A stretch of 64,000 nt of DNA, from assembly GCF_006636215.1 (NCBI RefSeq), contig NZ_VIFM01000012.1, forward strand, positions 25,247-89,246, written 5' to 3'. Positions 1 to 7,544 of this stretch are shown one piece after another. Origin of the DNA: Myxococcus llanfairpwllgwyngyllgogerychwyrndrobwllllantysiliogogogochensis (lineage in GTDB: Bacteria; Myxococcota; Myxococcia; Myxococcales; Myxococcaceae). The position numbers and the translations under genes are program-made. A model generated the notes under the pieces. The model searched no databases and was not told the origin of the DNA. It saw only the letters and a list, made by a program, of their open reading frames with translations. The first letter of the stretch is position 1. Every line of letters begins with the position of its first letter.

Positions 1-322
1 TGCTGAAAAACACCCCGTAAAGTTCCAGGAAAGTCTGGCGGGCCTCATGCGTAGAGCCCCCACACTCTCGACGAAGGTGTTGCGCGAATGCGGTTCGACA
101 GGAAGGTCATCGACGCCTGCCAGGTGATTCCCTCCGTGCCGACCTCCAGAGGAGCGTGGGCCGCACTCACCGCACGATGAGCACCACGGACTGGACGACC
201 CCTCGTCCAGACGTGATGCCCCTCCGCGATTTCGCGGGGGTTCCTTCCCGGTTCGCGCACGACAGGGTGCCTCATTCCAGCCGCGAAGCCGGTTCGCTGG
301 CTGGGTTACTCGGAGTTGTTTC
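1..322. other. Upstream region without a recognisable gene
   Basis: I see no convincing coding frame, RNA or repeat in this first stretch; short open frames on both strands have no family resemblance and no ribosome binding site. The last part must hold the promoter of the following lipoprotein gene, but no clear -35/-10 pair stands out. Confidence 0.5.
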
Positions 323-3034
323 ATGAGCTCATGGACATGCAGTCCCAATGACGTTGGCGTTTCTGAATCGGGCCGCCCTGCCCGCCTTCTACGGATGGCC
401 CTGCTCGGCGCCATCTGCTCGGTGATGACAGCCTGTTCGGCGCAGGTCGAAACTTCAGGCGACGCCGTTGCTCTCGACACCACGAGCCAGAAGAGCATCG
501 GACCTACCTTCACCTTCCCGCTGAAGGTCAGCGCCAACCAGCGCTACCTGGTCGACCAGAACAACGTCCCGTTCCTCGTGAACGGATTCAATCCCCAATC
601 CATCGTCACCGGAGTCGACCCCGCAGACTTCAATACCATCTTCGCCACCAAGGCCAGCCAGGGCGTCAACGCCGCGGATGTCTGGTTGATTCAGGACTAC
701 TCCAAACCGGACTCCTCCACCTGGGACGGCATCAAGCCCTTCACCGGGACGCTCGCCCAGACTTGCGACTATGGCCCTTGCTGGGACTTGAGCACGCCGA
801 ACGAGGCCTACTTCGCCCGGGTCGATGCCCTGGTGGCGGCCGCCAACCAGAACAACATCGTGCTCTTCACGACGCCCATCGACGGTCCCGTCGGCTTCCA
901 CGAGACCCTCGTCGCGAATGGAACGACACGGGCGAACCAGTACGGCCAGTATCTCGGCAACCGCTACAAGAACCACCACAACATCGTCTGGTGGATGGGC
1001 GGCGACTACTTCGATGTCGACGTCAATGACAAGGCGCGCATGGCCGCGGTGGCGAGCGGCATCAAGAGCACGGACACCGTCAAGCCGAAGCTCTTCGTGC
1101 TCCAGCTCGCCCCCACCACCGGGACCAGCTCCCTGGATGGCGACTGGTCGGTGTGGGGAGGCCTTGTCACCCTCAGCGGCGTCTACAACTACAACGCGGC
1201 CTACTACAAACAGCACGTTGACTATGGGCGAACCCTGCCGGCGATCATGCCCAGCTTCCTGATGGAGCCCAAGTATGAAGACGAAGGAGTGACTGGGCGA
1301 GACACCCGGAAGGTCGCCTGGTGGTCCATCACCTCCGGCTCCGTCGGCACTCTCTACGGGGCGTCTCATGAGTGGCAACTGGGGGCGCCGTTCCCCAACA
1401 AGTCCCTGCTCAACAACCCGACGCACCCAGGCGCAATCTTCATGCAGCACTTGCGGACCTTCTTCGATGGTCCCGGTGGGTTCAACTGGTGGGACCTGGT
1501 CCCCGACCGAGGGCCTGGTGACCCGGTCAACGGGAGCACCATCGTGACCCAGGGCATGTGCACCAGCGGGAGCAACAGCACCAGCTGCTATGGCAACAAC
1601 GCCGTCCGGACCAACTATTACGCGACGACCGCGCGGACCTCCAACGGGTCGGCGGTGGTCATCTACATCCCGTCGTCCCGCACCGTCCGCGTGGACATGA
1701 CGAAGCTGTGCGGCACCTCCACGGTCAAATGGTTCAACCCCACCAACGGTGCGTACACGACCGTCGGCACCAGTTTCGCCAACACCGGGACCCAGGACTT
1801 CACCACGCCTCCGTGGACCACGAGCCACCAGTCGAACTGCGACGACGCGGCTCCGCAGTCCACCACCTGCAACGACTGGGTGCTCACGCTCAACACCAAT
1901 GCCCCATGCAGCGGCGCCGTGGCGCCGACCACGACCACCTCGGCGGCCAGCAATGTCGGCGCATCAGGCGCCTCGCTCAACGGCTCGGCCAACCCCCATG
2001 GAGCGCAGAGCACGGGCTGGTTCCGGTACAGCTCCACCCACCCCAGCAGCTGCGACGACACCTTTGGAACTCGCGCTCCCGCCACCGGTGGCGTGAGCCT
2101 GGGCAGCGGCGGCTCGACGCTCACGTACACCCAGCCGGTGACGGGGCTCGCGGCGAGCACCACGTACTACTTCTGTGCCATCGCCAGCAATCCGGTGGGA
2201 GTGACGCCCGCGAGCGCGGTGCTGTCGTTCACCACTTCAGCCGCGGGAGCCGCGCCAACCGTCGTCACCTCGGATGCGACCAGCGTCACTTCGAGCAGCA
2301 CCACGTTGAACGGGGCGGGCACCCCCAATGGTGCCACGACCACCGGCTGGTTCCGCTACAGCGCGACCCATCCCGGAAGCTGCAACGACACCTTCGGGAG
2401 CCGCGCCCCGACCAGCGGCGGCGTCAGCCTTGGCGGCGGAAGCACCCCGGTCAGCTTCAATCAGCCCCTCACCGGCCTGACGGCTGGCACCACGTACTAC
2501 TTCTGCGCGCTCGCCAGCAGCACCGACGGCACCGGCGTGGGTCAGGTGAACTCGTTCGTGACCAGCTCGAGTTCGTCAATCATCATCGGTGAGACGAACA
2601 TCCTGTCGGGCACGGACTCGGGCCTCGCGGATCTGCTGGTCGGCAATCAGGTTGCGCTGACACAAACGGCCACGCTCCAGACCTTGAGAATCAACGTCAA
2701 GGCCCTGGGGACCTCGGCTGGCAACCTGACCCTGGCCGTCTATGACAGCCTCGCTGGTGGCGCGCCCGGCAGCCTCAAGGCGACGACAACGTCGTTCGTC
2801 CCCGTGGTCGGGTGGAATACCGTCAACGTCGTCACGCCGGTCTCCCTCCCGGCGGGTACCTATTGGCTCGTGGTGGGGTTGAACAGCGGCAGCACCGTCC
2901 TTGCCTATATCAACGGGTCGGGGACCGAGCGTTGGGTCAGCAGGACGTACGGCGCGATGCCTGTCACCTTCCCCACCACCGGCGTGACGCAGGGCGCAGG
3001 CCACTACTCGTTCAACGCGACGCTCACACCGTAG
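323..3034 (+). CDS. Apiosidase-like (DUF4038) glycoside hydrolase lipoprotein with Fn3-like repeats
   Basis: Probable exported glycosidase of 903 residues. The N-terminus has Arg residues, a hydrophobic stretch and a lipobox ending SVMTAC, so Cys38 is the likely lipidated residue. Residues about 65-390 resemble the TIM-barrel DUF4038/apiosidase-like family: RYLVDQNNVPFLVNG at the start and NIVWWMGGD in the middle, where the family has a conserved W-x-x-GG-D/E. A short beta domain follows (about 425-495), similar to the putative collagen-binding domain that usually trails DUF4038. Next come two roughly 100-residue Fn3-like repeats sharing GWFRYS and TYYFCA, and a C-terminal beta module of about 150 residues. 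The ATG at 323 is kept because the next Met lies inside the hydrophobic segment. Substrate (plant or microbial polysaccharide) is inference. Single gene, followed by a hairpin terminator. Confidence 0.75.
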   Translation: MSSWTCSPNDVGVSESGRPARLLRMALLGAICSVMTACSAQVETSGDAVALDTTSQKSIGPTFTFPLKVSANQRYLVDQNNVPFLVNGFNPQSIVTGVDPADFNTIFATKASQGVNAADVWLIQDYSKPDSSTWDGIKPFTGTLAQTCDYGPCWDLSTPNEAYFARVDALVAAANQNNIVLFTTPIDGPVGFHETLVANGTTRANQYGQYLGNRYKNHHNIVWWMGGDYFDVDVNDKARMAAVASGIKSTDTVKPKLFVLQLAPTTGTSSLDGDWSVWGGLVTLSGVYNYNAAYYKQHVDYGRTLPAIMPSFLMEPKYEDEGVTGRDTRKVAWWSITSGSVGTLYGASHEWQLGAPFPNKSLLNNPTHPGAIFMQHLRTFFDGPGGFNWWDLVPDRGPGDPVNGSTIVTQGMCTSGSNSTSCYGNNAVRTNYYATTARTSNGSAVVIYIPSSRTVRVDMTKLCGTSTVKWFNPTNGAYTTVGTSFANTGTQDFTTPPWTTSHQSNCDDAAPQSTTCNDWVLTLNTNAPCSGAVAPTTTTSAASNVGASGASLNGSANPHGAQSTGWFRYSSTHPSSCDDTFGTRAPATGGVSLGSGGSTLTYTQPVTGLAASTTYYFCAIASNPVGVTPASAVLSFTTSAAGAAPTVVTSDATSVTSSSTTLNGAGTPNGATTTGWFRYSATHPGSCNDTFGSRAPTSGGVSLGGGSTPVSFNQPLTGLTAGTTYYFCALASSTDGTGVGQVNSFVTSSSSSIIIGETNILSGTDSGLADLLVGNQVALTQTATLQTLRINVKALGTSAGNLTLAVYDSLAGGAPGSLKATTTSFVPVVGWNTVNVVTPVSLPAGTYWLVVGLNSGSTVLAYINGSGTERWVSRTYGAMPVTFPTTGVTQGAGHYSFNATLTP

Positions 3035-3073
3035 CGCCGCCGCGTTCTGGACGAGGGGGCGTAGCGGTACATC

Positions 3074-3105
3074 CGTCGAGGAGCGCCCGGCGAGGCTCCT
3101 CGACG
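3074..3105 (+). terminator. Hairpin terminator after the glycosidase gene
   Basis: An 11-bp perfect stem, CGTCGAGGAGC (3074-3084) with GCTCCTCGACG (3095-3105), and a 10-base loop lie 40 bp after the stop codon. There is no U-tract, as is common in GC-rich genomes. Confidence 0.6.
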
Positions 3106-3214
3106 TCGGAATCGACTACGAAGCGTCGCAACGAGCCTCGCGGCCTCAAGGTCGTCATCGAAGGCGCCCGCGTCCCACCCCGAGCCCTTCGGGCCTGAAG
3201 CCGCCGCCCGAGCG

Positions 3215-3901
3215 CTACAGTCGCGCCTGGAGCCGCACGCCGGGCATCACCCAGAACTCCAGGTCGGAGTTGGCGGGCATCGATGACGATGGGTAGCCGT
3301 CCGTTTTCATGGAGCGCCAGAAGTATGAGGACATGCTGCCCGTGACGTAGGGGCCCACGAGGAAGCGGCCGGCGAACGAGAAGTCGAGGCCGGCCTCGAG
3401 CCGCATGAGCTCGAATCCCGACTCGACGGTTGAAGTGTCCCCATACGCGAGGTGCTCATTCTGCATGTGACGCTGATAGCCCACGCCCGCCCCCAGCCAG
3501 GGGCTCCAGGGACTCTCCGGCGCGAACTGGTACTGCAGGCCCACGCCCAGGCGCAGCACGCCGCCGCGACACGACTCCTCCGAGCAGAAGCGCGAGTACC
3601 GCCCCACCCCGTACTGGCCATACAGGCCGAGGGAGAGGTGGGACGAGAAGAACCACGAGACATCCACCTGGGGCGCGATGAGACCCTCGAGGCCCATGGC
3701 CAGCCCCGAGGCCTCGGAGACCTTCTTCTTCGGGATGCCATAGGCCATCCGAACGCCCAGCCCCAGGTGAGAACCATCGGACAGCTGTGACGGAGCGGAG
3801 GCGTCCTGCGCGGCGGCACGCGGGCCCACGAGCGCGAGACAGCACAAGGCGAGCCCGAGGAACGGGCGACAAGAGCGAAGTGACAGGGAAAGGTCGGGCA
3901 T
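3215..3901 (-). CDS. Predicted outer-membrane beta-barrel protein
   Basis: Secreted protein of about 228 residues with a signal peptide ending PRAAAQ. The mature part alternates aromatic and glycine-rich strands (LGLGVRMAYG, LSLGLYGQYGVG, LRLGVGLQYQF, WLGAGVGYQ, FLVGPYVTGSMSSYF) and ends in a hydrophobic strand, the pattern of small OmpA/OprF-like or DUF-type beta barrels used as myxobacterial outer-membrane proteins. A Cys pair (FCSEESC) may form a loop disulfide. I chose the ATG at 3901 over a GTG at 3931 because it leaves a normal-length signal peptide. No enzymatic motif is visible; a structural or adhesion role is a guess. The neighbours give no functional link. Confidence 0.6.
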   Translation of the reverse strand: MPDLSLSLRSCRPFLGLALCCLALVGPRAAAQDASAPSQLSDGSHLGLGVRMAYGIPKKKVSEASGLAMGLEGLIAPQVDVSWFFSSHLSLGLYGQYGVGRYSRFCSEESCRGGVLRLGVGLQYQFAPESPWSPWLGAGVGYQRHMQNEHLAYGDTSTVESGFELMRLEAGLDFSFAGRFLVGPYVTGSMSSYFWRSMKTDGYPSSSMPANSDLEFWVMPGVRLQARL

Positions 3902-4254
3902 GGGCAAGCGGAGGCAACTCCAAACAGGCACCCCGGCCGGGCCGCCGGCATCTCACGCGAACGCGTGCATCAATGCAAGCCAATACAGGCTCACGAATTT
4001 CTGAGGGGCGCCTGAGCCCCCGCGTGAACAGCCATGCGGCGGCGATGCAGGCACTGGGCATCGGGCCGGAGGTGCGCACCCAGCGCGGGCAGCAGGTGAC
4101 GGCGATACCGGCCCCACGCTCGCGCTCACCATCGCGACGGACAGACGCGCCCGGAGTCCATCGCCGGCTTCGTCCGCCAGGACCAGGTGGAGGCAGGGGT
4201 GGGCTGGCTGCGAACGCACCTCGATGTGGCCGAAGGAGCGTCGCTCCGCCTGAC

Positions 4255-4422
4255 TCAGAGCGCCCCGACGAACACTGAGTTGCCCTGCCCTCCTCCGATG
4301 AGGGCCGCCGCGATGCCGTACCGGCCACCGCGCCACGCGAGCTCGTAGACCAGCGTCAGGGAGAGATGAGCCCTCGCGGCGCCCGGCGGATAACCAACCG
4401 CGAGCGCACCGCCGTTGACATA
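4255..4422 (-). pseudogene. Thiolase (acetyl-CoA acetyltransferase) C-terminal remnant
   Basis: A 54-codon frame reads VNGGALAVGYPPGAARA, then LVYELAWRGGRYG and IGGGQGNSV before a stop. This is the C-terminal motif order of thiolases (VNxxGGAIAxGHPxGASGAR ... RRGGRYGLxxxCIGGGQG). A TGA precedes it in frame, so the rest of the gene is gone. Both catalytic residues of this part are lost: the His of GHP is Tyr and the Cys before IGGGQG is Leu. It is a relic in the 666-bp gap 3902-4567; the remainder of that gap shows nothing I recognise. Confidence 0.6.
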
Positions 4423-4567
4423 TCAGACAGCCCACGGCCGCGCCCCGCTGAGAGCCAGGACGCGGCGCGTGCCTCTCGCGCCTGAGATTGGGTGAGGAGA
4501 ATCCGGGGGATTTGCCGTTCCAGGGAGTGACGGCGAATGGACGCCGTCGCCTACTGGAGCCTCCACC

Positions 4568-5659
4568 TTGAAATCATCCGTGTCCTGTCTCGCGCTGGCG
4601 CTCGCCAGCGCCGTCTGCCTCGTGTGCGTGACTCCCGCGCACGCCGAGCTGCCCCGGACGCCCCTCCCTGGTGAGCTGGCCCGCGTCGGAGACGCGGACA
4701 GCGCTGTCATCTGGCTGGCGGGCCAGAACGGTGACGTCGGCATGGCCGTCGTCGCGAAGTTCCCGCATCGCCCGCTCGTGGCGCCCCGCTTCTTCCTGAA
4801 GCACTCGGCGGAGGAGGTGTTCCTGGCCGTGGCGCCCGACGCCCAGCCCCTGCCGGCGGCCCTGCGGAGCCGCGAGAGCCTCACGCGCACCTCCTCGCAG
4901 AGAGAGCAGCTCCGGAGGGACAACGCGGCCGAGCTCGCCACGCTGCCCGAATCCTTCGCCGAGCAGTCCTCCTCCCTGGCGGGAAGCTGCACGGCGCAGC
5001 AAAAAACCTGGGCCGCATCCATCTATGGTGACCCCACGTGCGGGCAGCCTCCGGCAGGCAATCCCGTCTTCACCGCCACCGTGAGCGACTACTACTGCGA
5101 GGGCTGCGAGAACCCGCTCGGCAGCGACGAGCCCAACGCATGCACGCCGGACCTTCTCCCTTGCGACAGGGTCCGCCGCAATTCGACAAGCGTTCGTCTG
5201 CGCACCACCAGTTGGAATGGCCCGGTGACGTTCCAGCATTCGGGGCACTCAATGCACTTCGCGGTGCATAACTGCAGTGGAAACGGGCCTGTGACTTTCA
5301 ACTTCAGCCGCACTGGCTGGTCGGGCAGCGGCAGCGTCCAGCTCGACCCCCTGGAGATGTGGAACATCAGGGCAGGGGATTTCTCTGCCGCCAACGCAGC
5401 GAAGAAGGTGACCATGGGCCAGTGGACCGTGGGCCGGCCCGAAAGCGGCTCCACCTATGACTTCAACGCCATGTCGGTGGATGCCAATTCGGGCGCGACG
5501 GATGCCATTACCGCGTGTGGGGACATCATCACCAAGTACAGCATGGAGGACCTCACCATTCCCGCCTGCCACGGCAATGCCGATGTCGCGCTCTGCAATG
5601 GAACAAACTGCAACAACGCCTGCTTCCATTGCTACGGGCCAAACGGCTGCCCCAACTAA
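4568..5659 (+). CDS. Secreted Cys-rich hypothetical protein
   Basis: Protein of 363 residues starting at a TTG codon with GGAG 8-9 bases upstream; the TTG start gives an immediate clean signal peptide (KSSVSCLALALASAV ... CVTPAHA). The central part (about residues 20-130) is polar with no Cys. The C-terminal half (about 135-363) is rich in Cys (YYCEGCENP, ACTPDLLPCDR, LCNGTNCNNACFHCYG) and contains a beta-rich stretch WNGPVTFQHSGHSMHF followed by NGPVTFNFSRTGWSGSGSVQLDPLEMW. That looks like an extracellular disulfide-stabilised beta domain, perhaps carbohydrate- or surface-binding. I do not recognise the family. It is a single gene between relics of other genes. Confidence 0.6.
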   Translation: MKSSVSCLALALASAVCLVCVTPAHAELPRTPLPGELARVGDADSAVIWLAGQNGDVGMAVVAKFPHRPLVAPRFFLKHSAEEVFLAVAPDAQPLPAALRSRESLTRTSSQREQLRRDNAAELATLPESFAEQSSSLAGSCTAQQKTWAASIYGDPTCGQPPAGNPVFTATVSDYYCEGCENPLGSDEPNACTPDLLPCDRVRRNSTSVRLRTTSWNGPVTFQHSGHSMHFAVHNCSGNGPVTFNFSRTGWSGSGSVQLDPLEMWNIRAGDFSAANAAKKVTMGQWTVGRPESGSTYDFNAMSVDANSGATDAITACGDIITKYSMEDLTIPACHGNADVALCNGTNCNNACFHCYGPNGCPN

Positions 5660-5708
5660 GTGGCCTTTTGTACCGCACTGGATTGTTGAGACACCAGGCT
5701 GGTCGTAA

Positions 5709-5906
5709 TCAGGCAGCTTGCTTCAGCATCAGCCCCCGCCGGGCCTGACCCGGCGAGAGGAAGCCGTAGTGATTCAGGAGCCAGTGCTCGGTGGACCGGC
5801 GGGCCCACTCCAACAGGGCCCGCCGGAGTTCCTCCACGGTGGAGAAGGTCCGAATCCAGAGCAACTCCTCCTTGAGGGTGCGGATGAATCGTTCGGCTCC
5901 CCGCAT
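5709..5906 (-). pseudogene. IS3-type transposase C-terminal remnant
   Basis: A 65-residue frame contains ERFIRTLKEELLWIRTF, then a helix and HWLLNHYGFLSPGQAR. This matches the end of the DDE integrase core of IS3/IS481-like OrfB transposases (ERFIRTLKE ... WLIERHGYRSPAQAR). The upstream catalytic part is missing and a stop lies just upstream in frame. No inverted repeat or target duplication was found around it, so it is a decayed stub. Confidence 0.65.
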
Positions 5907-6096
5907 CAGCCATCACCCTCAACTTCGGTGAAACAGCAGCCACGGGATTTCCATCAAGAGGCGGGGACCTGTCCTCGAAAATCCGAGGAGCGCCGTCCCG
6001 CGCTGGGTGCAACCCATTGAAATCCCAGGCCGGAAGGATGCGCATGGCGCTTGCTTCTCAGGGCATTCCGCCGCACTCCGAAAGGACTGGACCCCG

Positions 6097-7386
6097 ATGT
6101 CGTCGACCCCGCTGAAGGCTTGTGTATTCACCGCGCTGTTGGGATTGGCTGCCTGCCACTCCGACGTCCAGACGCCCATGGAGGACGAGACTCCGGCTCC
6201 CGGGGAGCTGGTGGCCTCCAACAAGGAACGGGTGGCGGCGCCTGTCGTCTCCGACGCCGACTTCGCCTCGCTCGTCGCGAGCAACACCGACTTCGGCGTG
6301 GCCATGTACCGGCAGGTGGACAAGCCCGGAGAGAATGTCGTCCTGTCTCCGCTCAGCCTCACCCGGGCCTTCAGTATGGTGTACGCCGGAGCGCGCGGTG
6401 ACACCTCGGCGCAGATGGCGCGGGCACTCGGCTTCACGTTGCCTCAGGAGCGGCTGCATCCCGCGCTCAACCGATTGGACCTGGCACTCCAGGCCCAGGC
6501 GGGCCAGTCTCATGGCGACACCGGTGATGCGCCGACCTTCCGCACGGTGAATGCCCTGTGGAGCCAGCAGGGCTATCCCCTGGAGGCGTCCTACCTGGAT
6601 GTGCTCGCCGAGCACCATGGCGCGGGTCTGCGCGCGGTGGACTTCGCCGCGGACGCGGACGGCGTGCGTCGCTCCATCAACGACTGGGTCTCCGGCAAGA
6701 CGAACGGGCGCATCCAGGACCTGATTCCCGAGGGCGAGGTGCGTCCGGACACGCGCCTGGTCCTGGCCAATGCCCTGTACTTCAAGGGGAGCTGGCGTGC
6801 GCCGTTCATGCCCCAGGGGACCCGCTCGGAGCCCTTCCACGGGCTGGACGGAGCCACGACCCCTGTCCCCACGATGAGCACCTCCTGGCTCTTCCCCGTC
6901 GCGTCAGGTGATGGCTATGAAGCCATCGCGCTTCCGTACACGGGCCGCGCCTTCCGCATGCTCCTGGTCATTCCCGATGCGAATCGCTTCCAAGACGTGG
7001 CGCAGCGCCTGTCCGCCGCCTTCCTGGATACCGTGCGCGCGCAATTGAGGAACCAGCACGTGATGCTGAGCATGCCTCGCTTCGAAGTGAGCCAGTCGCT
7101 CTCCGTCGTCGACGCACTGAAGGCGCTGGGCATGGTGGATGCCTTCAGCACCCAGGCGGACCTGTCTGGCATCACCCGGCAGGAGCGGTTGATGCTCAGC
7201 GGCGCGCAACACCAGACCTTCGTGGCCGTGGACGAGCGCGGCACCGAGGCCGCCGCCGCCACCGCCATCGAGGGCGTCCCCGTGTCCCTCCCGCCGGAGT
7301 TCCGGGTGGACCGCCCGTTCTTCTTCTTCATTGAAGAGGTGGAGACGAAGAGCGTGCTCTTCCTGGGGCGAATCGTCAGTCCCTGA
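6097..7386 (+). CDS. Serpin family protease inhibitor lipoprotein
   Basis: Exported serine protease inhibitor of 429 residues. The ATG at 6097 is preferred over an upstream in-frame Met because it has AAAGGA upstream and gives a lipoprotein signal ending LLGLAAC. The rest is a full-length serpin: NTDFGVAMYRQV (helix A), NVVLSPLSLTRAFSMVYAGARG (helix B), NDWVSGKTNGRIQDLIP, LVLANALYFKGSW (s3A/shutter), and the C-terminal signature FRVDRPFFFFI. The reactive-centre hinge DERGTEAAAATA has the small residues typical of inhibitory serpins that insert the loop into sheet A. The loop runs about to EGVPVSLPPE; the P1 residue cannot be assigned securely. A surface-anchored serpin could shield the cell from its own or a prey's proteases (inference). 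Monocistronic, facing a terminator hairpin. Confidence 0.9.
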   Translation: MSSTPLKACVFTALLGLAACHSDVQTPMEDETPAPGELVASNKERVAAPVVSDADFASLVASNTDFGVAMYRQVDKPGENVVLSPLSLTRAFSMVYAGARGDTSAQMARALGFTLPQERLHPALNRLDLALQAQAGQSHGDTGDAPTFRTVNALWSQQGYPLEASYLDVLAEHHGAGLRAVDFAADADGVRRSINDWVSGKTNGRIQDLIPEGEVRPDTRLVLANALYFKGSWRAPFMPQGTRSEPFHGLDGATTPVPTMSTSWLFPVASGDGYEAIALPYTGRAFRMLLVIPDANRFQDVAQRLSAAFLDTVRAQLRNQHVMLSMPRFEVSQSLSVVDALKALGMVDAFSTQADLSGITRQERLMLSGAQHQTFVAVDERGTEAAAATAIEGVPVSLPPEFRVDRPFFFFIEEVETKSVLFLGRIVSP

Positions 7387-7500
7387 GGGACGCCGGACGA
7401 CCCGCCCTGGCGGAGTCCAGCTCGTCGCGCCCTCCGGAGTGGCGAGCCTCTTCTCCAACTCGATGCCACGCACGGGAGGTGTGCCCCCAGACAACAAGGA

Positions 7501-7522
7501 CACGGAGGAGGAACCCTCCGTG
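7501..7522. terminator. Bidirectional hairpin between convergent genes
   Basis: CACGGAGG (7501-7508) pairs with CCTCCGTG (7515-7522) around a six-base loop, between the stop of the serpin gene and the stop of the convergent repeat lipoprotein gene. Confidence 0.5.
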
Positions 7523-7544
7523 CCCTCGCGGAACCCCGGCAACC

